Source: Bacteroidota bacterium
GTDB lineage: Bacteria > Bacteroidota > Bacteroidia > B-17B0 > Aurantibacillaceae
Length of the DNA stretch: 64,000 nt
Direction: 5' to 3'
NCBI GenBank assembly: GCA_025362395.1
Contig: JANYGK010000115.1
Location: forward strand, 62,001-126,000
The notes under the pieces are model-generated. The model was not told the origin of the DNA. It did not search any database and saw nothing but the letters and a program-made list of their open reading frames with translations. Positions 35,202 to 44,657 of this stretch are shown here, in pieces; position 1 is the first letter of the stretch; every line of letters starts with the position of its first letter. Made by a program: the position numbers and the translations under genes.

Positions 35202-37187
35202 TTACCTCGGATATTCAATTCTCACATGGTAAATGTTCATTAAGCGTTTTTTAAAAATTTTTTTTATTTGATTAATGTCCCTGAACGTTATATCCGCATT
35301 AATAAATTGATTTTCGCTAATTTGATAATTAATAATTTTATCCACCAGTTCATCAATAGTAACCGCGTCGTATTTTTTAAGGCTTCTCGATGAGGCCTCT
35401 ACGCCGTCTGCCATCATTAAAATAGCGGTTTCTTTACTAAAGGGTATAGGGCCCGGGTATCGAAACAGGTCTTCATTAATTACTTCGCCCGCGTGCTCTT
35501 TTTTGTAATTGTAAAGAAAATAACGTGTCGTAGTAGTGCCGTGATGCGTTCTTATAAAATCAATCACCGTTTCAGGCAGCTTAAACTCTTTTGCCTTTTC
35601 AACGCCCTTAATAACATGCGCTATAATTATTTTAGCACTTTCCTCGGGGCTTAAGTCTTCGTGCGGACTCACTTCTCCAACCTGGTTTTCCGTAAAAAAA
35701 CGGGGGTTTTCCATTTTGCCTATATCATGGTACATAGCGCCTGTACGCACCAACAAAGCGTTACCGCCAATTTTATAACAGGCTTCTTCCGCTAAATTAG
35801 CTACCTGTAATGAATGCTGAAATGTACCCGGTATTTTTTGAGAAAGCTGTCTTAATAAGGGTGAGTTTAGGTCACATAATTCCAATAATGTAAAATCAGA
35901 TACAAAGCCGAATATTTTTTCGAATACATAGATAAGTGGAAAGGCAAACAATACACACAAACTACTGATGAGAAACGGAAGATAATTTTGCTCATCACCC
36001 AACGCCAACGGTGTGTTATTTACCAAGTGAAATGCAGCGTATGCCGATACATAAAAAAAGAAAGTAAGAAATGACGATACAAAAAGCTTGGAACGCTTTC
36101 CTATATCGGCCACACTAAATATATTTCCAATTCCTGCGATAAGCTGCACAAAAACAAATTCAAATTTATCGGATGTAAAAAAAGCACAGATCAATACAAT
36201 ATTTAAAAACGTAAATAAGGAAGTACGGCTGTCAAAAAAAACACGAATTAAAATAGGCACCAAGCAAAAAGGAACCGCATAAATATATTTGGGATTATAC
36301 TTATAGGTAACGCTGCTGATCATAATAAAAAGAACAATAATCATAAAAATAAAAGTAACATCCGTATTCTGACTAAAAATTGCTTTTCTGAAAAAAGCCA
36401 GGAACAGCATAATAATACCAAGCACTAGAAAACAGGTCATAAACTGGCCCAATACGATAGTAAGTACCGGTTTCGATCGTTCCTGTAAAGCCAATTCATT
36501 TGTGTAACTTATCAAAACATTGTTTTTTTCTTCGGTTACCAACTCATTTTTACGGATTAATACAGTGCCTTTTTCAATTTTTGATTTATATATAAAGCCG
36601 GGCTGAGCAGCGTCGTTATTTACCTCGTTAGATAATATAGGATCATACATAACATTTGGAACCATACAATTTAAAATCTCATCTATTACCCGGTCATCCT
36701 TTAAATATTTATTTAAAAATAAGGAAGCGCGTTCCCTGTTATATAAACTGTTTTTAGAAACCAGATTTACCTCGTTATCCATTACTAAATTTATCATAGA
36801 GTCGGCGGATGAACTGCCAACAGAAAAATAAACGCCTGTTTGGTATAAGTTATCAAGGTATATTTTAGCGGTAAGCTTATCGTTAGCCGATAGCTCCGTC
36901 TTTGATAACAATTCAACGGTATTAACTTCCGTTTTTTTGAAGTAAGAGGATCTGTCTGCCTTTTCAGTTTTTTCCGAGGACAGTTCTTTGGATGTTTTTT
37001 TTACGGGAAAATCAAGAGACGTAACCACATCATCATTCAACCACACATCGCCGGCTGTTGCATTGTACTTTGTTAATATACTGTGCTTTGGTAAAAGATA
37101 GGTGCAAATTAAAACACATGCGGTAAATACAATGCCTTTATACCACAAAGCATGTTTATCTCTTATTTTAGTAAATACAGAATTCAT
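35202..37187 (-). CDS. 7TM-HD phosphodiesterase, PgpH-like
   Basis: A 661-residue membrane protein. An N-terminal extracytoplasmic 7TMR-HDED-type domain (about residues 40-260) is followed by a block of about seven hydrophobic helices (265-440) and a C-terminal cytoplasmic HD domain with TGAMYHDIGKMENPRFF and a downstream AHVIKGVEKAKEFKLP and RTHHGTT. In Listeria and others this architecture (PgpH) hydrolyses cyclic di-AMP. The same role is likely here by family membership; no cyclase gene is in the window. It follows the 37.3-40.5 kb T9SS gene by 79 bp on the same strand, but a functional link is not obvious. Confidence 0.9.
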   Translation of the reverse strand: MNSVFTKIRDKHALWYKGIVFTACVLICTYLLPKHSILTKYNATAGDVWLNDDVVTSLDFPVKKTSKELSSEKTEKADRSSYFKKTEVNTVELLSKTELSANDKLTAKIYLDNLYQTGVYFSVGSSSADSMINLVMDNEVNLVSKNSLYNRERASLFLNKYLKDDRVIDEILNCMVPNVMYDPILSNEVNNDAAQPGFIYKSKIEKGTVLIRKNELVTEEKNNVLISYTNELALQERSKPVLTIVLGQFMTCFLVLGIIMLFLAFFRKAIFSQNTDVTFIFMIIVLFIMISSVTYKYNPKYIYAVPFCLVPILIRVFFDSRTSLFTFLNIVLICAFFTSDKFEFVFVQLIAGIGNIFSVADIGKRSKLFVSSFLTFFFYVSAYAAFHLVNNTPLALGDEQNYLPFLISSLCVLFAFPLIYVFEKIFGFVSDFTLLELCDLNSPLLRQLSQKIPGTFQHSLQVANLAEEACYKIGGNALLVRTGAMYHDIGKMENPRFFTENQVGEVSPHEDLSPEESAKIIIAHVIKGVEKAKEFKLPETVIDFIRTHHGTTTTRYFLYNYKKEHAGEVINEDLFRYPGPIPFSKETAILMMADGVEASSRSLKKYDAVTIDELVDKIINYQISENQFINADITFRDINQIKKIFKKRLMNIYHVRIEYPR

Positions 37188-37266
37188 TTAAAAACAAAAG
37201 AACCTATTTTTTAAAATACCCGGGGAACTATAAAAAGGGATTATGAACAAAGCTTTATTAATGAAT

Positions 37267-40200
37267 TTATTTTACAAGCACTACATGGCCTATGTGGTAC
37301 TCATGATCCTGTGACACAATGTTTTTAAAATCACATTTCCATACATACACATCATCTTTACACGGCCCGCTTTTATACGTACCATTCCAGCCTTGCTCAG
37401 GATCGTTGGTTGAATAAATTTGCGCTCCCCACCGGTCAAAGATCATAAAGGTATATTCTTCAATGCCTATTACTTTAGGTTTAAAAACATCGTTTAAATC
37501 GTCTTTATTACCCGGTGTAAACGCATTGGGAATCCAGAATCTGAATTCGGGCAATATTTTAATAAGCAGCCTGTATGTATTAAGGCACCCAAAATTATTT
37601 GTAATGGTTTGTGTTACATAATAATTTCCCCAAGTGGCGTATGTATGAAAAGGGTTAACGTCGGAAGAGTTAGCCCCGTCATTAAAATCATAATACCAAC
37701 CTACAATGTTTTCAGAAATAGAGGTATTATAAAAAGAAATATCGGGATCAAAAATAGTAGTAATGATAGGCGAGGCCGTAAAACCCGCTAAAGGAGTAGG
37801 GTTTACGGTTATACTATTAACCGCGCTCACCTTGTTTGTATCAATACAATACCGGCTGCTGATAACTGTTAACGATACGCTGTAGACCCCGGGAGGCGTA
37901 AATATATGCATAGGGTTTTGATCCGTAGAGGTTTTACCGTCGCTGAATTGCCATAAATAGTTTAAAGGAAATGCATACGTACTGCTATTGGTAAACGTAA
38001 CGGCTACAGGATCGCAACCTGATGCTTGATATAGCCCGACATCTGCAACAGGGTTTGCATACAGCTGTATTGTTGATGTATACGTATTTTGGCATCCGTT
38101 TTTATCTTCTGTTAACGCAACAGTATATGAGCCCGGTATATTAAAGGAAACGCCCTGAACATTAAAATTAGTAGAGTTTTGAGGAGTTGCTTGTGTTCCA
38201 AAGTTCCAAAAATGACTAACGGACCCAAAAAATGTGCTGCTGTTACTAAAATCAAATTTATTCCCGGTAAAACACATATCTGTAGTCGATACATAAGTAA
38301 AGTGCGAACCGGGTGTTTCTGTTACCGTAATGCTATTTACGGCAGTTGTTGAATTAGTATCAATACAGCCTACAATCGTTGATATTGTTAATGAAACCGT
38401 ATAAACTCCCTCCGTAGAAAATGTAATAGCCGGGCTTGCAGCAGTAGACGTTGTGCCATTACTAAAAGTCCAAAGATATATCATAGGGTTACCGGCGGCA
38501 CTAAGGTTAGGAAAAGTAACTGTAAAAGGCGTACACCCCGCGGTTAAAAAATTGCCTATGGACGCGACGGGATTTGAATAAAGACTTATAAAAGCCGAAG
38601 ACGTATCGGCACACCCGGCCTCACTTACAATAAGGCTTACGCTATACGTTCCGGGGCTACTGTATGTAACGTTTACCGGATTTTGAGCGTTAGAAGTTCC
38701 GGGAGAAGAGTTAGCGCCAAAGTTCCATTGGTAAGTTGCTGAACCGTTAGTAGTGCTGTTATTTGCAAAATTAATAAGGTTGTTGTTAAAACACGATCCT
38801 GTTGCTGAAGACTCGTTAAATAACGACACAGGCGTATCGGTTACCGTAATGCTGTTAACAGCCGCTACCTGATTGGTATCGATACAATACTGGCTTGTAA
38901 TGGCAGTAAGTGAAACCGTATAAATACCGCCTACAGTATATGTTTTTACAGGCATGCCCGCGGTTGAGGTAGTCCCGTCACCAAAATCCCATAAAAAGGA
39001 CATGCTTGTTCCACCCGAGCTTGCGTTTGGAAAAGTAATTGTGAGGGGAGCGCAGCCGCTTGTTATAAAGTTTCCTATAGCCGCAAGAGGGTTCTGATAA
39101 ACATCTACCGTTTTTGTAGCTGATGCCGTACATCCGTTTTCAATTACGGAAAATACAACGGAATAGGTGCCCGGGGCATTAAAAACAACATTATTAACGG
39201 TTGCTGTGGAAGCCGTTTGCGGGGAGGCATTTGGCCCGAAATTCCAACTGAATACACCATTTCCCTGGTAAGACCCTCCGCCGTTAAAGTTATAAGTGTT
39301 GCCATTAAAACATTGCGCCGTAGGGCTGATATAATCGGGAGACAGTAAGGGTGCTACATGAAACACCTCTGTGGCAGTATCACCGCAGGGGCTTCCGGGA
39401 TTAACGATTAAAGTAACCGTGTAAACCCCCACTGTGCTAAATGTGTACGTTGGGTTATAAGCGTTAGATGTATCGGTTGTAGTATTAGGATCTCCAAAAT
39501 CCCAATGGTAAGTTGTACCGTTAAAGCTGTTATTGGAATATGAAATGGTAAACCCGTTACAATAGCCTGTTCCCTGCCCGCTATTAGTAGTTGTTTCTGA
39601 AAGAATACCCGCCGTAACAACAAAAGGACAAGAAATAACATTGAACTGAAAATCGCGGTGGTGTGTACCTATTAAAATACCATTTCTGTACTCACTTACA
39701 CAAACACCTACTACCCATTGTCCTAAAATTGTAGGAACGCCGGTTAAATTGCCTGTGGATGGATTTATGCTGATAGCAGGATTTGATGCCATAGGGTAGG
39801 ATGCCGAATACGGAGAGGCGAATGGGACCGACAAATAGGGCGGTGCTGAATTAACTGTTGGGCAAGCACCGGTGCCGCAAGAAGAAGTTGTGCCACTGAG
39901 TATAATAGGGCAACATTGATCTAAACCATTAAAAGGAGTGCATAAACTGTAAACTAATGAATCTCCGTCGGGGTCTGATGCCATGTGATTAAAGCCGATA
40001 GGTGAGCCTTTACAGATATAAATTGGAGGACGAAACGTAAACCGCGGGCTGCTGTTAGAAGCTACTAAAGAGTTTCCCGGAATATGCTCCCAATATGTAG
40101 TGCCTGTATTACCGGGGTTCACTAAATTTAAAATAGTTGCATTTCTACAGCATCGCTGATAAACTATGTAGTAACCCGTTGCGGATGCAGGAAGGTTTAT

Positions 40201-40533
40201 GGTAAACGTATAAATAGCTTCTTCCACACAAGCCGAACCTGCGGCTGCGGGCGCACAGGGGCTGTTATTTGAAGGGGGTACAGTAAGGCTGCTTGTTAAA
40301 GGGACATTTAAGGTAGTATATACTGAACCGTTGTTATTAAAAATCGTTATAAACGCCGGGCTGTCAAAAGGTGGAATTCCGTTAAGGCAGTCCCTGTAAA
40401 CCTTCATGTTTACAAGATAATTTCCACCCCCTAAATCATTATAATATATTTCACCGCCTACAATGTGCGTGGCATCTGCTATTTTAAACAGCAGTAAAAA
40501 TAAAATGACTGTATATGTTTTTACCCTTTTTAT
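37267..40533 (-). CDS. T9SS type-B PKD-repeat protein with a likely ATA start codon
   Basis: About 1088 residues if started at ATA 40533-40531. From the first ATG (40407) the protein would be 1046 residues and lack a signal peptide. Upstream in the same frame are 42 codons without ATG, GTG or TTG that encode a perfect signal peptide (KRVKTYTVILFLLLFKIADA) and the family hallmark ATHIVGGEIYYNDLG, so the true N-terminus lies there. An in-frame stop directly precedes the ATA. The body has an N-terminal surface-protein module, about seven PKD-like domains including a roughly 165-residue unit repeated three times, and a type-B sorting domain (IPNAFTPGNKDDLNDVF, FDRWGAQIYSTND). The gene follows another T9SS gene by 4 bp. 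Confidence 0.85.
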   Translation of the reverse strand: MKRVKTYTVILFLLLFKIADATHIVGGEIYYNDLGGGNYLVNMKVYRDCLNGIPPFDSPAFITIFNNNGSVYTTLNVPLTSSLTVPPSNNSPCAPAAAGSACVEEAIYTFTINLPASATGYYIVYQRCCRNATILNLVNPGNTGTTYWEHIPGNSLVASNSSPRFTFRPPIYICKGSPIGFNHMASDPDGDSLVYSLCTPFNGLDQCCPIILSGTTSSCGTGACPTVNSAPPYLSVPFASPYSASYPMASNPAISINPSTGNLTGVPTILGQWVVGVCVSEYRNGILIGTHHRDFQFNVISCPFVVTAGILSETTTNSGQGTGYCNGFTISYSNNSFNGTTYHWDFGDPNTTTDTSNAYNPTYTFSTVGVYTVTLIVNPGSPCGDTATEVFHVAPLLSPDYISPTAQCFNGNTYNFNGGGSYQGNGVFSWNFGPNASPQTASTATVNNVVFNAPGTYSVVFSVIENGCTASATKTVDVYQNPLAAIGNFITSGCAPLTITFPNASSGGTSMSFLWDFGDGTTSTAGMPVKTYTVGGIYTVSLTAITSQYCIDTNQVAAVNSITVTDTPVSLFNESSATGSCFNNNLINFANNSTTNGSATYQWNFGANSSPGTSNAQNPVNVTYSSPGTYSVSLIVSEAGCADTSSAFISLYSNPVASIGNFLTAGCTPFTVTFPNLSAAGNPMIYLWTFSNGTTSTAASPAITFSTEGVYTVSLTISTIVGCIDTNSTTAVNSITVTETPGSHFTYVSTTDMCFTGNKFDFSNSSTFFGSVSHFWNFGTQATPQNSTNFNVQGVSFNIPGSYTVALTEDKNGCQNTYTSTIQLYANPVADVGLYQASGCDPVAVTFTNSSTYAFPLNYLWQFSDGKTSTDQNPMHIFTPPGVYSVSLTVISSRYCIDTNKVSAVNSITVNPTPLAGFTASPIITTIFDPDISFYNTSISENIVGWYYDFNDGANSSDVNPFHTYATWGNYYVTQTITNNFGCLNTYRLLIKILPEFRFWIPNAFTPGNKDDLNDVFKPKVIGIEEYTFMIFDRWGAQIYSTNDPEQGWNGTYKSGPCKDDVYVWKCDFKNIVSQDHEYHIGHVVLVK

Positions 40534-40537
40534 TTAA

Positions 40538-43063
40538 TTAATTTTTAAATACTTCAAAAAAGCCGTTAAATTTCCTGCCGTCTGTAAGAAGCAACACATA
40601 AAAATAGGTTCCTGTGTTTACATCCGGCCTCCAATCGTTGGTATAATTAGCATTACTATAAATCTTTTTACCCCAACGGTTATAAACTGTAAGTTCAGAG
40701 TTAGAGAAGCTTTCCAACCCTGTTATTTTAAAATACTCGTTAGCATTGTCGCCGTTTGGGGTTACCACATTAGGTATACTAATGGCACAGCTTGTTATAG
40801 TAATATCAGCATATACCGAACTTTTTTTATTACATAAATCGGTTACTGTTATGGTATAGATACCCGAACTTGGTTGTGGGGAAGTAATAGAATAAACCTG
40901 TCCCATTGTATCACCCGGCACTACCCCGCCTGAAGGAATGGTCCATGTAATTGTATAGTTTGAATTATTGCTTATAACGATTACCGGAATTTTTTTAACG
41001 GTATCTACACAAAATTTAAACGGGCCTATTTCTTTAAGCCCCGGAATACCGGTAGTTACAGTAACCGTATATACAGCAGAATTTGTACAATTTCCCGTTG
41101 ATCCTGTAACCGAAAAGGTTGTGTTAGTTAAAGGCGCCGGGTTAATACTGTTTCCTGCAATTCCTGTATTCCAAACATAATTTGTGGCTCCTGTTGCTGT
41201 GAGAGTTGCTGTTTGGCCTGAACATAATACTGAGCCGATAATGCTTACTGTCGGTATAGGGGTTACGTTTATGGCATACAAAACGCTTGCCGTACAAGTT
41301 CCGATGCCGCCTACAACCTGGTAATTGGTGCTAATGGCAGGACTTATAATAATTGTAGAAGTGGTTTCGTTTGTGCTCCATAAATAACCTGAAGCTCCTG
41401 ATGCAGTAAGTGAAGTGCTTTGCCCTGCACAAATAGAAGAATTTCCGGTAATATTTACCGTAGGTGTTGTGATAATATGAACCATTGCCACAGCTGTATT
41501 TGTACAAGGCCCTATGAAGCCGGTAACCGTGTATTGAGTGGTTGATGTAGGTGAAACGGTTATTGGGTTAGTGGCGGCGCCTGTACTCCAACTATAGGTT
41601 GCAGCACCTGTAGCAGTTAATACAGCACTTTCTCCCGCACATATAGACGGGCTTGCCACAGAAACCGTTGGCGTTATATTAACCGAAAAACTTTTTGTAA
41701 CCGTCATATTACAGGCATCATTTACGGTTAATGTAAAAACAGTTGTAGAAGTGAGAGGGCCCACAGTGTAAGTAGCAGAACCTGTACCCGGACCCGGCGA
41801 CCAATTGTAAGCATAGTTAGGAACTCCCCCACTTAAATGTGCTAATAATATGGGGCTTTGATTACAAAAAGAGCTATCCCCCTGACCAATAATCATAGGA
41901 GTATAATCTTTTATATATAAATTAAAACTGACTGTAGCCGGTAAAGCGCACACTGATAAACCTGTTGTAAAAGTAGAGATACTAAATTTAATGGTATCTG
42001 TTGTTTCGGGAATATTATCCTGCAAAGCAAAAATATTACAGATAGATAAACTATCTTGATTTGCACTAAAATAAACTTTACTCGGCCATGCAAAAGAAGC
42101 ATTAGCCATTTGTATATAATCTGAGCCAAGAATGGCATTACCGCCGACTTGCAGATTAAAAGAATCCGGCTGTGTAACATCACCCTGTCTTATAAAATAA
42201 ACACAATTGCTGTTACAATTTTCAATCAATACCAACGAATCCGTAAGGTTAAGATTTGCGTTTGATGATGAAACCGAAATGGGTGCAGCGCTTGTAAAAG
42301 AACCTCCTTCTAAAAACACACCTGAATCGTAAATATGATCTCCCCCATCAGCAATGGCGATTTTAATATGATACGTTTGACCGCAGGTTACTTTTTCTAA
42401 CGCGTACAACACTTTTGTAAATCCATCAAATTCGCAGTTAATTGTATTGGTAGTATTACTGCGATAGTAGGAGCTGTTTAAACCAGGGTTAACATTATCA
42501 ATAGATACAGCGGTGCCGGTACCGGGTAATAACGCAATATTTTTATTTAAATAATTTCCCCCAGAAGGGTTGGGTCCGCTGAGAAAAAAAGCAAATACAT
42601 CATTTACACCTGCATTTACAAATTCGGGGTATTCCTCGGAACCAAAACAGTACCTGAATTTTACGGAATCACCCATCGGCACAAAATCAAATTCCAATAT
42701 AGCAGCATCAAATGTACTTACTAATGAAGCAGCAGTTAGTAACGGATCCCCCGCACCCATCCAGTTAGTGCTTGTAGATGCGGAGCTATTCGGCCCCTGC
42801 GGGCCGTTCACTGAACTTGTAGAAACATCACCTGTACTTAAAAAAACACCTGATAGTATTCCTAAATTTGTGCTTGCCGTAGCATTAAATTGAGCATGTT
42901 GACTTGCATTCCCGGTAAAGGTAATGCCACTTGCCGTAACACCGGAGCCTAATAATACCTGTGTCACCAGTTGTGAAGGAGTCATAGTATTGGTTGTTAT
43001 CAACTGCGCATTTAAACGCATGCAATAGAATATAATTAAAAATATAAAGTAGAGTTTTTTCAT
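40538..43063 (-). CDS. T9SS type-B protein with a choice-of-anchor-L domain
   Basis: An 841-residue exported protein. The signal peptide ends at LNAQL (residue 20). A choice-of-anchor L domain spans about residues 25-260 (TPSQLVTQVLLGSGVTASG, GVFLSTGDV, FRYCFGSEEYPEFVNAG, DVFAFFLSGP). Three Ig-like repeats follow at about 475-670, each starting like ICAGxSxxLTATGAxxYxWST, and the protein ends in a type-B sorting domain (VVTPNGDNANEYF, YNRWGKKIYS). It is exported through the T9SS to the surface. It is the first gene of a two-gene operon with the PKD protein next to it. Function is unknown; the domain set suggests adhesion. Confidence 0.9.
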   Translation of the reverse strand: MKKLYFIFLIIFYCMRLNAQLITTNTMTPSQLVTQVLLGSGVTASGITFTGNASQHAQFNATASTNLGILSGVFLSTGDVSTSSVNGPQGPNSSASTSTNWMGAGDPLLTAASLVSTFDAAILEFDFVPMGDSVKFRYCFGSEEYPEFVNAGVNDVFAFFLSGPNPSGGNYLNKNIALLPGTGTAVSIDNVNPGLNSSYYRSNTTNTINCEFDGFTKVLYALEKVTCGQTYHIKIAIADGGDHIYDSGVFLEGGSFTSAAPISVSSSNANLNLTDSLVLIENCNSNCVYFIRQGDVTQPDSFNLQVGGNAILGSDYIQMANASFAWPSKVYFSANQDSLSICNIFALQDNIPETTDTIKFSISTFTTGLSVCALPATVSFNLYIKDYTPMIIGQGDSSFCNQSPILLAHLSGGVPNYAYNWSPGPGTGSATYTVGPLTSTTVFTLTVNDACNMTVTKSFSVNITPTVSVASPSICAGESAVLTATGAATYSWSTGAATNPITVSPTSTTQYTVTGFIGPCTNTAVAMVHIITTPTVNITGNSSICAGQSTSLTASGASGYLWSTNETTSTIIISPAISTNYQVVGGIGTCTASVLYAINVTPIPTVSIIGSVLCSGQTATLTATGATNYVWNTGIAGNSINPAPLTNTTFSVTGSTGNCTNSAVYTVTVTTGIPGLKEIGPFKFCVDTVKKIPVIVISNNSNYTITWTIPSGGVVPGDTMGQVYSITSPQPSSGIYTITVTDLCNKKSSVYADITITSCAISIPNVVTPNGDNANEYFKITGLESFSNSELTVYNRWGKKIYSNANYTNDWRPDVNTGTYFYVLLLTDGRKFNGFFEVFKN

Positions 43064-43184
43064 TTTTAAAGTTATAGTTTGGGAAAATAAAAATAGTTAT
43101 AAATCTACGTTTTGTCAACTTTTTCAATCATTCAAAACGGCTTTTGAGATAAAAATAGTATTTTAGGGCTCTTTATTTTAAATT

Positions 43185-44570
43185 ATGGAAAAAAATCAAA
43201 TTCAGGATTATATAAATTCTAACAAAGACCGCTTTTTAAATGAGTTATTAGACCTTTTAAAAATTCCTTCTGTCAGCGCAGACCCTAAATATAAAGGCGA
43301 TGTAGAGAAAACCGCCGAAGCTGTAAAGAAAAGATTAGTAGAAGCCGGTGCCGATAATGTAGAAATTTGCCCTACAAAAGGTTTCCCGGTTGTATACGGC
43401 GAAAAAATAATAGACCCTAAAAAACCAACGGTTATTGTGTACGGACATTATGATGTTCAACCGGCTGATCCCCTGAATTTATGGGACTCGCCACCTTTTG
43501 AGCCGGTGATCAAAAAAACGGCCGGTCACCCCGAAGGCGCTATTTTTGCGCGCGGAAGCTGCGACGACAAAGGGCAAATGTTTATGCATATAAAGGCTTT
43601 TGAGGCCATGATGAAAACAAATACGTTGCCTTGCAATGTAAAATTTATGATTGAAGGTGAAGAGGAGGTTGGTTCTCCAAGCCTCGGCCCGTGGATTATT
43701 GAAAATAAAGAAAAATTAAAAGGCGATATTATTTTAATTTCCGACACATCCATTATTGCTAATGATACGCCAAGCATTGATGCCGGTTTACGCGGCCTTG
43801 CCTACATGGAAGTTGAAATAACGGGCCCTAACAGAGATTTACACAGTGGGGTATATGGTGGGGCGGTAGCAAACCCTATAAATATTTTATGTAAGATGAT
43901 TGCTTCCTGTCATGACGAAAACAACCATATTACCATTCCCGGATTTTATGATAAGGTGCAGGAAGTAAGTAAAGAGGAAAGGGCAGAATTAGACAAAGCG
44001 CCTTTTGATTTGAACGATTTTAAAAAAGATTTAAATATTAGAGAAGAACTTGGAGAGAAAGGGTATACAACAAATGAGAGAACGGGGATTCGCCCGACAT
44101 TAGATGTAAACGGCATTTGGGGCGGTTATACAGGCGAAGGCGCAAAAACCGTTTTACCCGGTAAAGCATTTGCAAAAATTTCTATGCGTTTAGTGCCCGA
44201 TCAAAGCTCAGAAGAAATAAGTCATTTATTTAAAAAACATTTTGAAAGTATTGCTCCAAAATCGGTGACGGTAAAAGTAACGGCGCATCACGGCGGTGAG
44301 CCTGTTTTGGTTCCTATTACATCAAAAGGGTTTATAGCCGCAAGCAAAGCTATGGAAGAAACTTATAGTAAAAAGCCCATCCCTACAAGGGGTGGGGGCA
44401 GCATACCGATTGTAGCTTTATTTAAAAAAGAATTAGGCTTGGACAGTATTTTGTTTGGCTTTGGCTTAGACAGTGATGCCCTGCATTCGCCAAACGAACA
44501 TTACGGTTTATTTAATTACTACAAAGGCATTGAAACGATTCCTTTGTTTTATAAGTACTTTACGGCTTAG
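43185..44570 (+). CDS. M20-family metallodipeptidase
   Basis: A 461-residue cytoplasmic zinc peptidase of the M20A/carnosinase-like group. The metal and catalytic motifs are intact: VYGHYDVQPADP (His and Asp), ARGSCDDKGQMFMH (bridging Asp), IEGEEEVGSPSL (general-base Glu and ligand Glu), ISDTSI (ligand Asp) and DALHSPNEHYGL (ligand His). The dimerisation lid with DLHSGVYGGAVANP is there too. It hydrolyses dipeptides or related amides. It is monocistronic or co-transcribed with the flavoprotein gene 84 bp downstream. Confidence 0.93.
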   Translation: MEKNQIQDYINSNKDRFLNELLDLLKIPSVSADPKYKGDVEKTAEAVKKRLVEAGADNVEICPTKGFPVVYGEKIIDPKKPTVIVYGHYDVQPADPLNLWDSPPFEPVIKKTAGHPEGAIFARGSCDDKGQMFMHIKAFEAMMKTNTLPCNVKFMIEGEEEVGSPSLGPWIIENKEKLKGDIILISDTSIIANDTPSIDAGLRGLAYMEVEITGPNRDLHSGVYGGAVANPINILCKMIASCHDENNHITIPGFYDKVQEVSKEERAELDKAPFDLNDFKKDLNIREELGEKGYTTNERTGIRPTLDVNGIWGGYTGEGAKTVLPGKAFAKISMRLVPDQSSEEISHLFKKHFESIAPKSVTVKVTAHHGGEPVLVPITSKGFIAASKAMEETYSKKPIPTRGGGSIPIVALFKKELGLDSILFGFGLDSDALHSPNEHYGLFNYYKGIETIPLFYKYFTA

Positions 44571-44578
44571 TGTATTCG

Positions 44579-44657
44579 CCACAGAGACAGCGAGGTTCAG
44601 AGAAATAGTATACTTTGAGTAGCATGTTTTATTTATTTTTAAACCTATTACTCTGTG
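44579..44657. repeat. CACAGAG/CTCTGTG inverted sequence between two genes
   Basis: A left arm CCACAGAGAC (44579-44588) with further GTTCAGAG and a right arm CTCTGTG (44651-44657) flank 60 bp of AT-rich DNA. The right arm contains the GTG start codon of the next gene. It resembles intergenic CACAGAG-type repeats of Bacteroidota genomes. Support is limited to the short complementarity. Confidence 0.3.
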
